Assembly: GCA_905221605.1 (NCBI GenBank)
Contig: CAJNDS010001391.1
Span: 384,501 to 448,500 of the forward strand
Direction of reading: 5' to 3'
DNA from: Symbiodinium natans
Lineage: Eukaryota > Sar > Dinophyceae > Suessiales > Symbiodiniaceae
Length of the DNA: 64,000 bases
Part shown: piece after piece, positions 25,018 to 36,300 of the stretch
Layout: the number at the start of each line of letters is the position of its first letter
Numbering within the stretch: the first letter of the stretch is position 1
Notes under the pieces: model-generated
Told to the model about the DNA's origin: nothing
Databases searched by the model: none
The model's input: only the letters and a program-made list of their open reading frames with translations
Made by a program: the position numbers and the translations under genes

Positions 25018-25299
25018 CAGTTTAGGGGTTTAGGGGTTTAGGGGTTTCGGGTTTAGGGTTTAGGAATTAGGGTTTAGGGTTTCGTCGCTCACTCTCGCAC
25101 AAGGCAGGCAAGGTCCGTTGGTCCCGAGTAGACTAGATGACTAATCGGAATCCAGAGAAGCAGTTTAGGGTTTAGGGTTTAGGGTTTTTTTCTCACCCAT
25201 GTTAGGGTTTAGGGTTTAGGGTTTAGGGTTTAGGGTTTAGGGTTTAGGGTTTAGGGTTTAGGGTGTAGGGTGTAGGGTGTAGGGTTTAGGGTTTAGGAC
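25018..25299 (+). repeat. largest interstitial TTTAGGG telomere-like array
   Basis: Two blocks (about 25018-25083 and 25163-25299) of TTTAGGG with variants TTTAGGGG, TTTCGGG and TGTAGGG, separated by about 80 unique bases. The distal block has around 18 units in head-to-tail order. Confidence 0.95.
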
Positions 25300-25641
25300 G
25301 GGAAATCTTAACAGAACGGGGGCGGGGAGTTGCCGGATCCTGCGGCCGTCCTTTTGCTGAACTGCTTTCCTCTCAACGCAAGGTTGCGAGTCCGGAGCTT
25401 ACAGTAGGTCCTTGGGACCTTTCGCCCCGCAGGAACAAACCGGACTTGCATGAGCAACCGAAGCTGCTCATACCGAAACATGTGCCAAGGCACTCCATCG
25501 TCTCAACGGACTCCTGCACATACTGAGCTTCAAGTGCAAGGCACTTCCAGCATCTGCCTTTTACAAGTTGCCAACCCTCCTTTACGCACCAAGACACCCA
25601 ACGCTTCTGTCCCAAAGCTGTCACTTGAGGCACGGGAGCGG

Positions 25642-25727
25642 TGATGATAATGATGATGATTGTGATGATGATGATGATGATGATGATGACTATGAGGCTG
25701 ATGATGGTGACGACGATGACGATGGCA
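25642..25727. repeat. (GAT)n trinucleotide repeat
   Basis: About 25 GAT/GAC-type triplets. On minus it reads ATC (Ile) in frame with the membrane exon just upstream, so it may lengthen that helix or lie at the start of its intron. Confidence 0.9.
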
Positions 25728-25832
25728 ATGATGGTGAAAATGAGGGCATAGGGCAAAGCTGTGTACCACCAAACCATCAGATCGTCAACATCCGAATAAC
25801 CCACCCACAGCACACGTGCTACGAGCAAAGCC
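25700..25832 (-). CDS. membrane exon of unidentified protein
   Basis: G/C3-rich minus frame VLWVGYSDVDDLMVWWYTAL, then PYALIFTIIAIV: one membrane helix that runs directly into the Ile-coding ATC repeat. The plus strand is also open but with poorer codon bias. Boundaries are not resolved. A possible upstream exon lies at about 25985-26040 (SDLQNALEHEGDTR, GT donor), where plus is equally open. Confidence 0.4.
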
Positions 25833-26129
25833 CCCCCGTGCTAGGATCGCGTCGCTCCTGTTGATGTTTGGTCCCGTTCAGACTCGGCGTGCGCGTTTCC
25901 TCGACTTATGGAATGAAGCGAGGGTGGTCCAACTCAGAGGTTGCTCAAATTGGTTGAGACTCAGAGGCCTGGTGCTACGCAGCCAGCACCACTCTTGTAT
26001 CGCCTTCGTGCTCCAATGCATTCTGAAGGTCGGAGCCCCCTGCAAAACCGTCATACTCGCAGCCCTTACATGAACCCACACTTCTGCAGACGAGGGTGCT
26101 GACACTGACACGTGCTTGAAGGGCCTCAT

Positions 26130-27035
26130 TGTTGATCTCCTGAGTGCAGAGACCGTGTCACATCACCCCTGCACCTGGTGTCGAGCTGGTCAAAAGAGTC
26201 AGAAATGCGAGAAGCATCATTGTCCGACTCTTATTGTAAGCTGTCACGGGCTCCTGCGCACACAGCCGTAACATGCCGTAAAATTACACAAGCCCCGGCC
26301 CTTGGGCAGCCCAGTCTCATCCACATTGATTTGACTCGGCCGGCGAGTGCCCACCTCCGGAGGCGTTGAAGAATAATAACAAGATGCTATGACAGCAATA
26401 CATCATGATAGTTAAATGGTAAGAATGATAACAAATGTTATGATACTAGTATATAATGGTAGTGATATGCTAGCATGATATGTTTATGTGTACACAAATC
26501 AGGTGGCAGTCATAGTAAGAGCCTATCTTGACTTTCTCCTCTTTCCGTTCAAGAGACGGGCACAGGACAGGACCCAGAAGTTTGAATTAGATCTTGGGGT
26601 CACCAGGGCCGGGGTGCTTCTCGACCCAAAGAACCCGAACTAAACCCTTGCAAATGTAAAAAAGGCCCCGAACGCCTTCCGAACAAAAAAGAAGAACCTC
26701 GACGCCCTTCTCCCCCGGAAGCCCCTCGGACATCCCCCCCCCTTCAAAAACAAAACGACACTCAAGCGTGATTTTGACATCCCCGGGCCGGGGTCCCCCC
26801 CCATTTTCACACCCTCACCCATTTTTGCAAAACTGGAGGGGAGGGAGGACGAAGAGACGGATTTTTAAACTTAACTTGACATCCCTTTTCCTACCTCGAC
26901 ATCCTCCCGAAACCCTAAACCCTAAACCCAAAACCCAAAAGAAGACTGTTGGCGACTTTGGGAGCTTGGAGCAGTCTCCCAAGCGCCTCGGTGTGTCGGT
27001 TCTCGGCATCCCCGAGCTCCTCATGAAAGGGGCTT
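26130..27035. other. stretch without a supported gene; low-GC patch
   Basis: 26370-26510 is low in GC with repeated ATGATA-like words. 26640-26940 is purine/pyrimidine-skewed with C runs and CCCTAAA remnants at 26910-26935. No exon recognised. Confidence 0.6.
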
Positions 27036-27110
27036 TCAGGGTTTAGGGTTTAGGGTTTAGGGTTTAGGGTTGATCTTAAGGGTTTTTAGGGTATAGGGTT
27101 TAGGGCTTGG
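27036..27110 (+). repeat. TTTAGGG telomere-like array
   Basis: Five good units at 27036-27070, then degenerate ones. It abuts the left end of the segmental duplication (27127). Confidence 0.9.
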
Positions 27111-27126
27111 GGGGTTGGATTTAGGG

Positions 27127-28339
27127 ATCTTCTGACGAGGCTGTTTCGGAGGCAAAGGTTTCAAAGCTTGTTCAGGGGCGCTTCACGGTTTGAGCCGATC
27201 ATCCTCGTGGAGGTCCTGCCACTCAGCTTGTCTGACCGGTGTAAGATCTTGAGGTGCCTTGTCAGGGGCCCTCTTCGGGATGTTCGTAGATTCGTAGATG
27301 ACGAACCCCGAGACCCTAGCCGCACCTCGGGCAAGAGCAGGCCGCCTGGCACGGAGGTTGATGTCATCACACTGAAGAATCACCATGCAGCGAGTCAGAC
27401 AGTGCTTGCAAAAAAGCATCAGTGGCGCTTGACACTCTGCGAGGGCCTGTGAGCTCGATGTTCACGTCATCGCGACCTGATGACAGGACATCTTTTCAGC
27501 GCGTGCCCATCCCCAAGGGGCCTGCGTGCTGGAGTTGGAGGAACCTGAATCTCTGGACTAGGTAGATGTCGGGGGGCTGGGGTTTAGCGGGGGCTAAGCA
27601 TCAGCAGGCAAACGACGGCCAACGCACAGCCAATGCACAGCCGCAGTACTGGGGGTCCTAACCCTCAAACGTGCTGCGTAAGCCTTCGGAGTCCCGGCTT
27701 GGGACTGAAGCCCACCCTACTTCTCTTGCGTTCCCTCGCAAACAATTCACAAACCAGGTCAGCCCCTTTCTGCTGCGGAGGTGCCGTCGTCCTGATGCAC
27801 AAGGCAGCGATTCTGCAGCAACCCTGTTTTAAACCAGCCAACTGCAACTGACAAAGCTGCAGAGCATGTGCCAGCCATTTCAACTAGAAAGATCATTCTC
27901 GGATCCTTCGCAGCGTACTCGGCCTTCTTCTCCTCTCGTCCTCGGATCTTTCTCGAGAAACCATGATGTGGCAACAATATTGGCGACAACAGCAGTTGAA
28001 AGATCAGGTACGTCCCACCCACACAGACACACGCACACACACCTTGGCGGTTCACCGCCAAACTTGCAAGGGACCACTCCCACATACTCGCCAGGCCATT
28101 GAAGCCATTGAAGACAAGCGGCCCCGATTCATCGCCTGGGCCGGGTCCCAAAACATGATCTTCAACTGCAAGTACTTGTATGTTATGTGGTAGGCTTCGG
28201 ATGGGGAACCTTGCCCACCAAGGCAGCAGGGCGAGACCTCCTGGCACCTGCCTAACCCTCAGGCTCAGGAGTCTACCCAAGACTTCCCATCACTGCCTGA
28301 TGAAAGCCTTGACTTTTCGGGGGGGTGATTTGCGCAGCG
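27127..28339 (+). repeat. segmental duplication, copy 1 (shorter)
   Basis: Matches 28804-30548 almost base for base, from 'tcttctgacgaggctgtt' to 'gatttgcgcagcg'. Relative to copy 2 it lacks about 130 bases after 27415 and about 440 bases after 27506. It has small indels, for example an 8-base extra near 27207 and about 30 bases near 28255, and a stop codon in the shared open frame. Confidence 0.95.
27963..28193 (+). pseudogene. copy 1 of the duplicated small gene, interrupted by TAG
   Basis: Same structure as 30198-30509: exon 27963-28007 (MMWQQYWRQQQLKDQ) with a good CAG|GTACGT donor, then an exon after CTTGCAAG. The frame stops at TAG 28191-28193 where copy 2 has TCG, which removes about 30 residues. 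Copy 1 also carries an in-frame repeat of GCCATTGAA (AIEAIED against AIED). This looks like decay after duplication, unless the shorter protein is used. Confidence 0.55.
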
Positions 28340-28735
28340 ATATGCGGACATTTAAATAAATATAACAAATAGTTTATACTACCTCCGCGAGGGGTTAGGT
28401 GGGGCCGCCCTGTTTTTAAACACCCGGAAACCATAACCGTTAAATATCCGAAAATTCCTAACGCATTGTGTTAAGGCGATTTTGGGGGGTTTGGTTTCCC
28501 TTCCGACAAGGTTTGGGGCCCCGAAAACTCCTAACACATTGTGTTAGGGTGATATTTGGAGGGTTTGGGGCCCCTGGAAGGCCTTTAGAAGGGCCCTCCT
28601 AAAGCCAACAGAACCAAAAACTCCTAACACATTGAGTTAGGGCGATTTTGGGGGGGTTTGGGGCCCAAAAGGCCCCCCGAGAGGCCAAACCCCAAAATTT
28701 CCTAGGCCATTGTCCTAGGGTTTTTCTGGCCGTTC
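28340..28735. repeat. four spaced palindromic hairpin repeats
   Basis: CCTAACRCATTGTGTTARGG-type palindromes at 28457-28476, 28530-28548, 28623-28640 and 28700-28719 (the last as CCTAGGCCATTGTCCTAGG). Each is preceded by CCRAAAAYTCC or CCCAAAATTT and mostly followed by GGCGATTTTGGGGGGTTTGG, a unit of about 70-95 bases. The array fills the gap between the two duplication copies. Confidence 0.85.
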
Positions 28736-28803
28736 ATGAGGTCGGAGTCGTCGAGTTGCCACAAGTGCCAGGACAAAGAAAGGGCACTTAAATTACAGAT
28801 TTA

Positions 28804-30548
28804 TCTTCTGACGAGGCTGTTTCAGAGGCAAAGGTTTCAAAGCTTGTTCAGGGGCGCTTCACGGTTTGAGCCGATCATCCTCGTGTCCTGCCATAGCTTG
28901 TCTGACCGGTGTAAGATCTTGAGGTGCCTTGTCAGGGGCCCTCTTCGGGATGTTCGTAGATTCGTAGATGACGAACCCCGAGACCCTAGCCGCACCTCGG
29001 GCAAGAGCAGGCCGCCTGGCACGGAGGTTGATGTCATCACACTGAAGAATCACCATGCGGCAAGCAAAAAGAATCAGCGGCGCCTAACTCAATCGGGTTG
29101 GGACTGTGCGTACGTGATCCAGACGAAGCCCGTGGCATCTTTCAGGATTTCGTGACGAGCTGTCAGAAAGCTCCGCAGGCTGGCCCTCGGTCGACCCCCA
29201 CAAGACAACTTTGAACCGGCTCGCGCTTGACACTCTGCGAGGGCCTGTCAGCTCGTTGTTCACGTCATAGCGACCTGATGACAGGACATCTTTTCAGCGC
29301 GTGCGCTTTCCATGCGCAGGTCCGCTGATGCTTCATGTGCGCGGAAAGGGCTCTCTGTCCAAACTGAACCCATACTCAGCCCATACTCCCTCATTCTCCA
29401 AAACACGAAAAACCCTTCTGGCCTTTTTCCGCGTGCTCTGCTTTCGCCCGGCGAAGAACATCGACGGCCTACCCGCTTTCGCGAGTTCCCAAGTTGCACC
29501 ACTCCCACACGGGAACCAAGGCTCTTAAAAGAGTAAATACAGAATGAACGAGTACATGCAGAAAACTTTTTGGGGCTCCCATGGGTGTATAAGGGAAATA
29601 AACTGGGCTATTTTGGGGACAGGTTTTGAGCAACTTCCACATCTGCTCAGCAGGTCTAGGCTTTGGGTTTCGGGGATTTGCAGGACAAGGTTAGTGCGAG
29701 AGTGCGTCGAGGGTACACACACGCACACACCCGCGCGAGATCCATCCCCAAGGGGCCTGCGTGCTGGAGTTGGAGGAACCTGAATCTCTGGACTAGGTAG
29801 ATGTCGGGGGGCTGGGGTTTAGCGGGGGCTAAGCATCAGCAGGCAAACGACGGCCAACGCACAGCCAATGCACAGCCGCAGTACTGGGGGTCCTAACCCT
29901 CAAACGTGCTGCGTAAGCCTTCGGAGTCCCGGCTTGGGACTGAAGCCCACCCTACTTCTCTTGCGTTCCCTCGCAAACAATTCACAAACCAGGTCAGCCC
30001 CTTTCTGCTGCGGAGGTGCCGTCGTCCTGATGCACAAGGCAGCGATTCTGCAGCAACCCTGTTTTAAACCAGCCAACTGCAACTGACAAAGCTGCAGAGC
30101 ATGTGCCAGCCATTTCAACTAGAAAGATCATTCTCGGATCCTTCGCAGCGTACTCGGCCTTCTTCTCCTCTCGTCCTCGGATCTTTCTCGAGAAACCATG
30201 ATGTGGCAACAATATTGGCGACAACAGCAGTTGAAAGATCAGGTACGTCCCACCCACACAGACACACGCACACACACCTTGGCGGTTCACCGCCAAACTT
30301 GCAAGGGACCACTCCAACATACTCGCCAGGCCATTGAAGACAAGCGGCCCCGATTCATCGCCTGGGCCGGGTCCCAAAACATGATCTTCAACTGCAAGTA
30401 CTTGTATGTTATGTGGTCGGCTTCGGATGGGGAACCTTGCCCACCAAGGCAGCAGGCCACTCAGCAGGGCGAGACCTCCTGGTACCCAAGACTTCCCATC
30501 ACTGCCTGATGAAAGCCTTGACTTTTTGGGGGGGTGATTTGCGCAGCG
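28804..30548 (+). repeat. segmental duplication, copy 2 (longer)
   Basis: Partner of 27127-28339, offset 1677 bases at the left end and about 2210 at the right end. The extra 29066-29222 and 29306-29742 segments are unique to this copy, so either copy 1 suffered two deletions or copy 2 two insertions. Confidence 0.95.
30198..30509 (+). CDS. small plus-strand gene, intact copy
   Basis: Exon 1 30198-30242 starts with ATG ATG and encodes the Gln/Trp-rich MMWQQYWRQQQLKDQ, ending at a consensus CAG|GTACGT donor. Exon 2 30306-30509 starts after CTTGCAAG, joins in phase 0, and reads RQAIEDKRPRFIAWAGSQNM, FNCKYLYVMW and a Gln/Pro-rich end, stop at 30507-30509. About 83 residues in total. Third positions favour G/C. 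A second plus frame over 30413-30608 (VGFGWGTLPTKAAG to VSFGKLQ with a CAG|GTGGTC donor) is also well biased and may be the real downstream exon. No family recognised. Confidence 0.45.
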   Translation: MMWQQYWRQQQLKDQVRPTHTDTRTHTLAVHRQTCKGPLQHTRQAIEDKRPRFIAWAGSQNMIFNCKYLYVMWSASDGEPCPPRQQATQQGETSWYPRLPITA

Positions 30549-30609
30549 CTGAGGGCAAGGCTGTCCGCGTCACGGACGCCTTAGATGTAGTGAGCTTTGG
30601 CAAATTGCA

Positions 30610-31399
30610 GGTGGTCAGTTGCGGGCTTCCGGCAACGCTTGTCGAGTCTTCGCAGCCGAGAAGCGCTGTCATCCAGGCGCTTGGCGGAGCCGCGACCTAC
30701 AAAGGGAGCTGGGGTTGCTTCAGCGCATGCCCGTACCGAATTTCAGTCGTGCTTGCGTCAGCAGGGCCAGTTCAGTACTGGCCCGTATAAGTTCTGAAAT
30801 GCTCACATATGCTCACCATGTCCTCACTGTGGATCAACCTCTGCGACGCTATTGATTGTACCATTACCATCCATTACCGAGCATGGACTATAGTCTCCAG
30901 CAACAGCTTACTCCACGCAGCTATTGGGCAATGAAGCCTACTTTTCTCATTCAGATATTGAGCCCACGCACCACTCTACTACCCTTGAGGCTTGGAGTGC
31001 CTTGTAGCGCCGCCGACTCCTTCAAGGTAGCTAAGGCTTGGATGGCCTGCACCAGAGCTTGAGATTGGCAGGCTTGCTGGGAGTGTTGGCCACCCTCAAC
31101 ACTATCAACCCTAATGGATGCCCTCATGTCACCTAAACCAGACTACGTAGCTACTCGGCAGGGGCAGGTCAACAAGTCCGGAACTCGAAGCCCTCAGCCT
31201 CAGCGATCCCCTAGCCCAGGCTAGGGGTAGATTCCACCCTGTCTTGTGGGCTGCATGGTATCGACACAGGCAGGTGGCAAGCCGTTCAGGCTCGTGACCA
31301 AGAAGGGAGCCGAGAATGGAAACCAGGGTCGCCAAAGCCAGCCCAAAGCCTTGAGACCTGAAAAACAAACAGCAAAAGGCCCGTCCACCAGAAACAAAC
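30610..31399. other. stretch without a firm exon
   Basis: A minus frame after TTTGTTTTTCAG at about 31372 (FGLALATLVSILGSLLGHEP) is hydrophobic and could be an exon, but both ends are unclear. Otherwise no signal. Confidence 0.4.
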
Positions 31400-34300
31400 C
31401 TGGCCTCCAGCGCCCGGGAGCTCTTTGGCCCTGCTGTTTTCGACAGGAGCCTGGGCGAGGGGGCTCTTCGCAAGGTGCGGGATCGAAGAGACTGGCATGG
31501 CCCCTCTGCAGATACCATGAAGGGCTCCGAGGCGTATGTCCGTGCGTCGTTGCAAGTTGAGGTTCAAAAGCTCAGGCCACAGCTCCACCACTTGGGTCAG
31601 CTCATGCACAGCCTGCACGCCAGTGTCGGAGCACTACCATCGCAGGCTGCACGGCATCGACATGCAATTGCCCTGAAGCAGAAAGGAATTCAGGAAGCTT
31701 ACGAAGGCGCTAGTCTGCCAGGCTGCTTGGTCCAGGTCGCCAAGGGATGCGAGAACTTTGCCCAACCTTGGAGCGAATTTGGGGCATGACTGAAAGCCCT
31801 GTCGCCATCGCTCTTGCGCAAAGGCTTTAGGCGAATGACTGCCCTCCGCCAAGCGCGCCCTGTCTTTGTCCTGCTCTCTCGTACTCTATCAGTATAGGAT
31901 TACCTGGTCCTGAAAATGGCTTTGGCGCTCAGTGCCAGAAAGTGCTTCCACGCCGCACAACCTGAAGCTATGCTGAATGCAGTCAATGAACAGCTCCCGG
32001 CTAGCGATCGTCTCGCTATGGTCATGGCCGAGCCTGAATGATGCTGCGAAATTCCGTCAAACTCTCAGCTTCAAGAATCAGATTCTTGGGGAGAAAGATC
32101 GGGGGCTATGCTTCATAATCGAACCTCCTCTCGTTCGGCATTGCCACCCTTCTGGAAAATTCAAGGAAATCCATCAAGCACAAGCCAACCTCCGCCTTGT
32201 GGGCAGACTATGTATGCCAAGCCCTCCATTCTTTGTTTCCGTCGTGTTCCCTTGGCCGTCTTTGCATTGAAGGGGCTGCAGGGGCCAGAAAGCATAAAAG
32301 CTGCTAATGTAGCGGTTCTACTGTCAAGGCCAAGCGGCAGCTGCTGCATGTCCTGGCACTTTGGCAACACGTTCAAAGGAGAAGGGGCTGCTTGGATTCT
32401 GTTTCTGAGGAAGCCGAGTGCATTATAAACACCGAGCTCCTGGAACACCTGAAACCCCAAATGCTGAACGAACGTCCCCCAGACCCAGAGAAAGAACCAT
32501 AAACCCGAACAGAGCACCCTAAACCCTAAACCCTTTTTTGCACCGGGACTCCTCACCGCGACCTGCCTCGCTAAACCCCTAACCCTAAACCCCACCAGGA
32601 GTGACCCTGATGAGAACCGATGAGAGCAACTCCTCGCCTTCTTGGCCTCCTGGAGCAGGGCGCGGGCCTCTGCAAGCTGCTGGTCGGAGCCCCCGTCGCG
32701 GAGGTACCTGGGGAGCCGGGAAGTTTGGGGTTTAGGACAGGGGGGTGAGGAAAAAAGTTGTTGCTGAGCCCATACCGCAAAACCAAAGAAAAAAACAAAA
32801 AAAAACCATGTTCTGATGGCCCAGCTACGTGCGACCACTCATACTGCAGCATGAAAGGGACTGTATTTTGGGACACTGTTGGGATGCTCTGCACAACCCT
32901 CGTCCTCTTCCTGGGCGCACCCTGCAAGGATCCGTGCCGAGCGGAGTGTGTCTATGTGGTGGGCCCCCAGCTTCTCTGCCCGGAGCCTTGGCAAGCAGGT
33001 CGGTGACAACAGCTTCAGGCTTAAGGCGAAAAGCCTATGCCGAAGGTTCGCTCACCAGAGCCAGGTCCCCACAATCCCACCAGGCCGAACCCAAAACCCA
33101 CAGCGCAAAGGCTGGCACATGTCAAACTCTCTCTCTCACACACACACGGAAAAAGAGATCAACTTCTGGCAGTCCAAACCCGACAATGCCAGACCGCGAA
33201 ACGCACGTCCTTTGCTTTTTTCACTCTTGCTTGCGAGAGCTAGCTCAGCCCCAAAATATTGCTCCACAGAACCATATACACATGGAAGCTGTTGAAACTT
33301 GTGGGACTATCCCCCAATCCACGGCCCAGTAGCTGGAAGACCTTTCGGGCCTGCTGCTCAGCCTGGCTTGAGGGTTTCCACTCAATAGAAGGGCTTGTGG
33401 AGGTACTTGGGAGGTTCTCGCCCGGCTGGCTTCCGGCTCTTCAAAAGGTGGGCCTGCGAGCAGATTTTTAGCCGAGGCCTTGCACGCGTGGTGCGCAGTC
33501 ACCTCGAGTCTCGGATTTCGGTGCTCAGATTTGAGCCGCAGCTCTGATCTCAGACCCCCAAGAACCCCAAAATCCCTCAAAAAGCACCGCGAAAACCCAC
33601 CTCTGCCATCTCCCCTCGCCGGGCCAGAAGAGCTGCCAGCTTTTCGAGGCTGAGGAGGGTGTCCTGAGAGACTTGGGGCCATCTTCGGCTGATGAAATGT
33701 AGGTTCAAGGAGTTTAAGGTCAGGTCCGGGCCCACACATGTTTGAGTGCTCAGGCTTGGTGGTTGAGATTTTGAACAGGGCATTCAAGCACCCTCGAACC
33801 CTAAGTGCTTGGCCGGCAATGCCCTCTTGCCAAACTTCTTGAACCCCTAAGTCGCACCCGGGACCCTTGATCAAAACAAACAGCGGCTCAGCCAGGATTC
33901 TGAAAGCCTTCTGAAAAAGGCCTCCAGGCAACACTCACCCTCGAAGCAAGGCTGCTTGACGGTTTGTTTGAGAACTCTTGGCAGCCCTAAGCCGTCCAAG
34001 CCGCGGTGTGAAAGGGGCCTTGCGCATAGTATCGGGCCTCTGAACAGGAAGCCTACACTCTGCTTCCCCACGAAGTGTGCAAAACAATCAAAGCACGCGT
34101 CATCCTAGCAGGAGAGGTATCGCTGCTTTGCGGTTTCTGAACTGACGTGGACTCATCTGCAAACCTGCCAACCGGGACACTTGTTCTTGGATGCAGGAGA
34201 CAGGTGCAGCAGTTGGCATTTTCACAAAGGTTGAAAGGTAACGCAGTCGACACCCCGTGCAAGTGTTTAAAGAGCCGACAAGGCCTCGTAGACTCGCTGC

Positions 34301-35745
34301 CGAGCGAGGCGTGCCTGCCAACGCTCAAGCTTACAGACTCACCAGGAAGGCTTTCTTCTTTCTGGGGGCTTGAGATCAGGGGTTGCCCCTCCCCCACGCA
34401 GTTCTGGAAGACTCTGAAACTATTGAAGCCATTATCCTCGGCGCAACTGGCTGAACAGATTCAACAACCGCCAACTTTACAGTTGCAAAACCCAGGTCTG
34501 CTGGCCTCCTCCATGCGCGAGCCCTCCTCTTCGAGCGAGTCTGCCTGGAAGCACATTTAAGGGGTTTCTGCGGTTTGCTGTCGGGTTGTGAGCTGCTCGC
34601 TCGTCAGAAAAGTCTTCCCACTTCCCCAGGTTCAGTGAAGATGTTGCCAATGGCAGACAGGCAGACCTGTCAAAATAGAAAAAATGTGGAAACAGGGCCT
34701 CTGCTTGTACACACCCCTACAACAATCACTTGAATCTTGTAGAAATGGCCTCTGCGCCAAAATCTAAACTGAGGGTCCCACATGTCGATGTCGCGCAAGC
34801 TCATGCAGTTGTTAGTGCTTCGGCTAAAGTATGTGCCAGCAAAACAGTTCAGGCGAAGGCGCCTACAACACTTCTAGTGTAAAAGGTTCGGGCATGCTGG
34901 AAGACAAGCATATATGAACTTCTTAGAACCTCTTCCAATTGCCGAACCTTTTCCAAAGGCTTGGGAAGACGTTTCTGGTTGTTGGGCGGAAACCCTCCCT
35001 AATAACCAACACGGACACGACTGTGTCCCTCGCGGCGGCCCTGTCTGCACATGTGCCAACATGACATGAGCCAAATAATCAAACAGCACCGATAGCTGTA
35101 AGCTGCCAGAGGGCCAGGTACTCCTCGGCGGTGATCGTGTCGGGATGCTCGGGGCTGAGATCCTTCAGGGGTTGGCGATGCTGTGGGACTCCTACTGTGA
35201 CGACTTGGCAAGCAAAAGTGTGACACAATGTTCGGATGTCCATCGCCCATCCGTTATCGAAGAAATCGGAACATAGTGGTTCTGGGCCCTGGGCCTTCTT
35301 GAAGCGTGAATGCACCTCGCGGCATAGACCCTCTGCTTCTCGGAACTGGCCTCGTGCCTGCGTCCAAGAATTGACATGCTTTGCCGACCCAGACTGCGAG
35401 CCTTCGAGTGAAAAAAGCTCGGTGCTGCGAGAAAGCACGACCGAAACACACTTGCTCCGAGCCACCCGCAACACCGCGGAGAAGTGGAGCACGCTGCGCA
35501 GCGTGTCCGGGTGCTGCCCACCCAACTTGCTCCTGCATGGGTCGAGTGCCGGAGTACAAGGCTGGGAGGCTCCTTGCTTGGCAGCTTGGGAATGGAAGGA
35601 AGTTCGAGCTTCGGGTGAGTTCGGAGTTGTTCGGGTTTTTGAAGCCCCGGCGCGGCACCTGAAGCCCTCGAGAGCCTTCCTGGCCAAGGGTTCGGCGTCA
35701 TCGAACTTCCCAAGCGCCTCCAAAGCTTTGAGGATTTCCGCATCC
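31400..35745 (-). CDS. tetratricopeptide-repeat (kinesin-light-chain-like) protein
   Basis: TPR protein, probably a scaffold; the 42-residue repeats resemble kinesin light chain (AEPLxRxAL...LGxxHPDTL). Exons that join in frame: 35659-35745 (ALEALGKFDDAEPLARKALE), 35466-35532 (SKLGGQHPDTLRSVLHFSAV), 35295-35357 (ARGQFREAEGLCREVHSRFK), 35115-35162 (DLSPEHPDTITAEEYL). The introns start GT, GT, GC and GC. Further TPR exons downstream: about 33850-33910 (RILAEPLFVLIKG), 33601-33682 (SQDTLLSLEKLAALLARRGE, GT donor), 32638-32707 (DQQLAEARALLQEAKK), 31727-31766 (LGKVLASLGDLDQ), about 31565-31612 (AVHELTQVVELWPELL) and 31400-31430 (a 31-nt exon). The first four are secure; the later ones may belong to the same or a following gene. 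Neither start nor stop was identified. Confidence 0.75.
32513..32596 (-). repeat. CCCTAAA telomere-like remnants
   Basis: Several CCCTAAACCC units in two clusters (32517-32532 and 32578-32592) inside the TPR gene, next to the exon at 32638-32707. Confidence 0.75.
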
Positions 35746-36300
35746 CTGAACGTACAGAAGCAAAGCTTGTGCAACAACAGGCGGCTCATGATTCAGGGCT
35801 TCTTGGTAGGCCGGTAGACTTTTCGGCTTGGCAATGCTCAATGGAACGATTGCGGGGACCCTGACATGGCACACAGTCCCTTGGATGACTGTACATACAC
35901 TTTAAAAGAATTCTTCCCGTCTATAGCGGGAGCTGTGGAAACAGGAGAGCCATTAACCATCCGTCTCCAACATCAAACATCTGGAAGGGAAGATATCCAG
36001 CACCTCCGATCCAGAATCTATAGGAGCGACCTCCGTTCTTCTGAAACACAAGGGGGGGTGGGGGGACCACAGCCACTCCACAGGAGTTGTGACAAGCCAG
36101 GTCTCAGGCCACAGTGGAAGCAACACCAGTCAGGTCCTCGGACAATCGGCGCTGAGGGCGTGTCCGGGTTGAGGAGTTTGGCTGGGGCGCGGAGCTGCAG
36201 ACCACCTTCGACCCAAACCTGAAACCCGAAGTCGTCTACGAGTACCGGGCATCTCAAGGCGGGCCACAACATCTCGTTGGCCTCCCAATATGAAGCCCAC

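Noticed and set aside
32638-32707. Second KCTD/BTB gene (YLRDGG...ARALLQEA)
   Set aside because: At first it resembled a BTB helix, but the AEARALLQEAKK pattern and neighbouring exons fit a TPR repeat.
33245-33934. 229-codon minus open frame
   Set aside because: It runs across introns; the real coding signal there is the TPR exon 33601-33682 in another frame.
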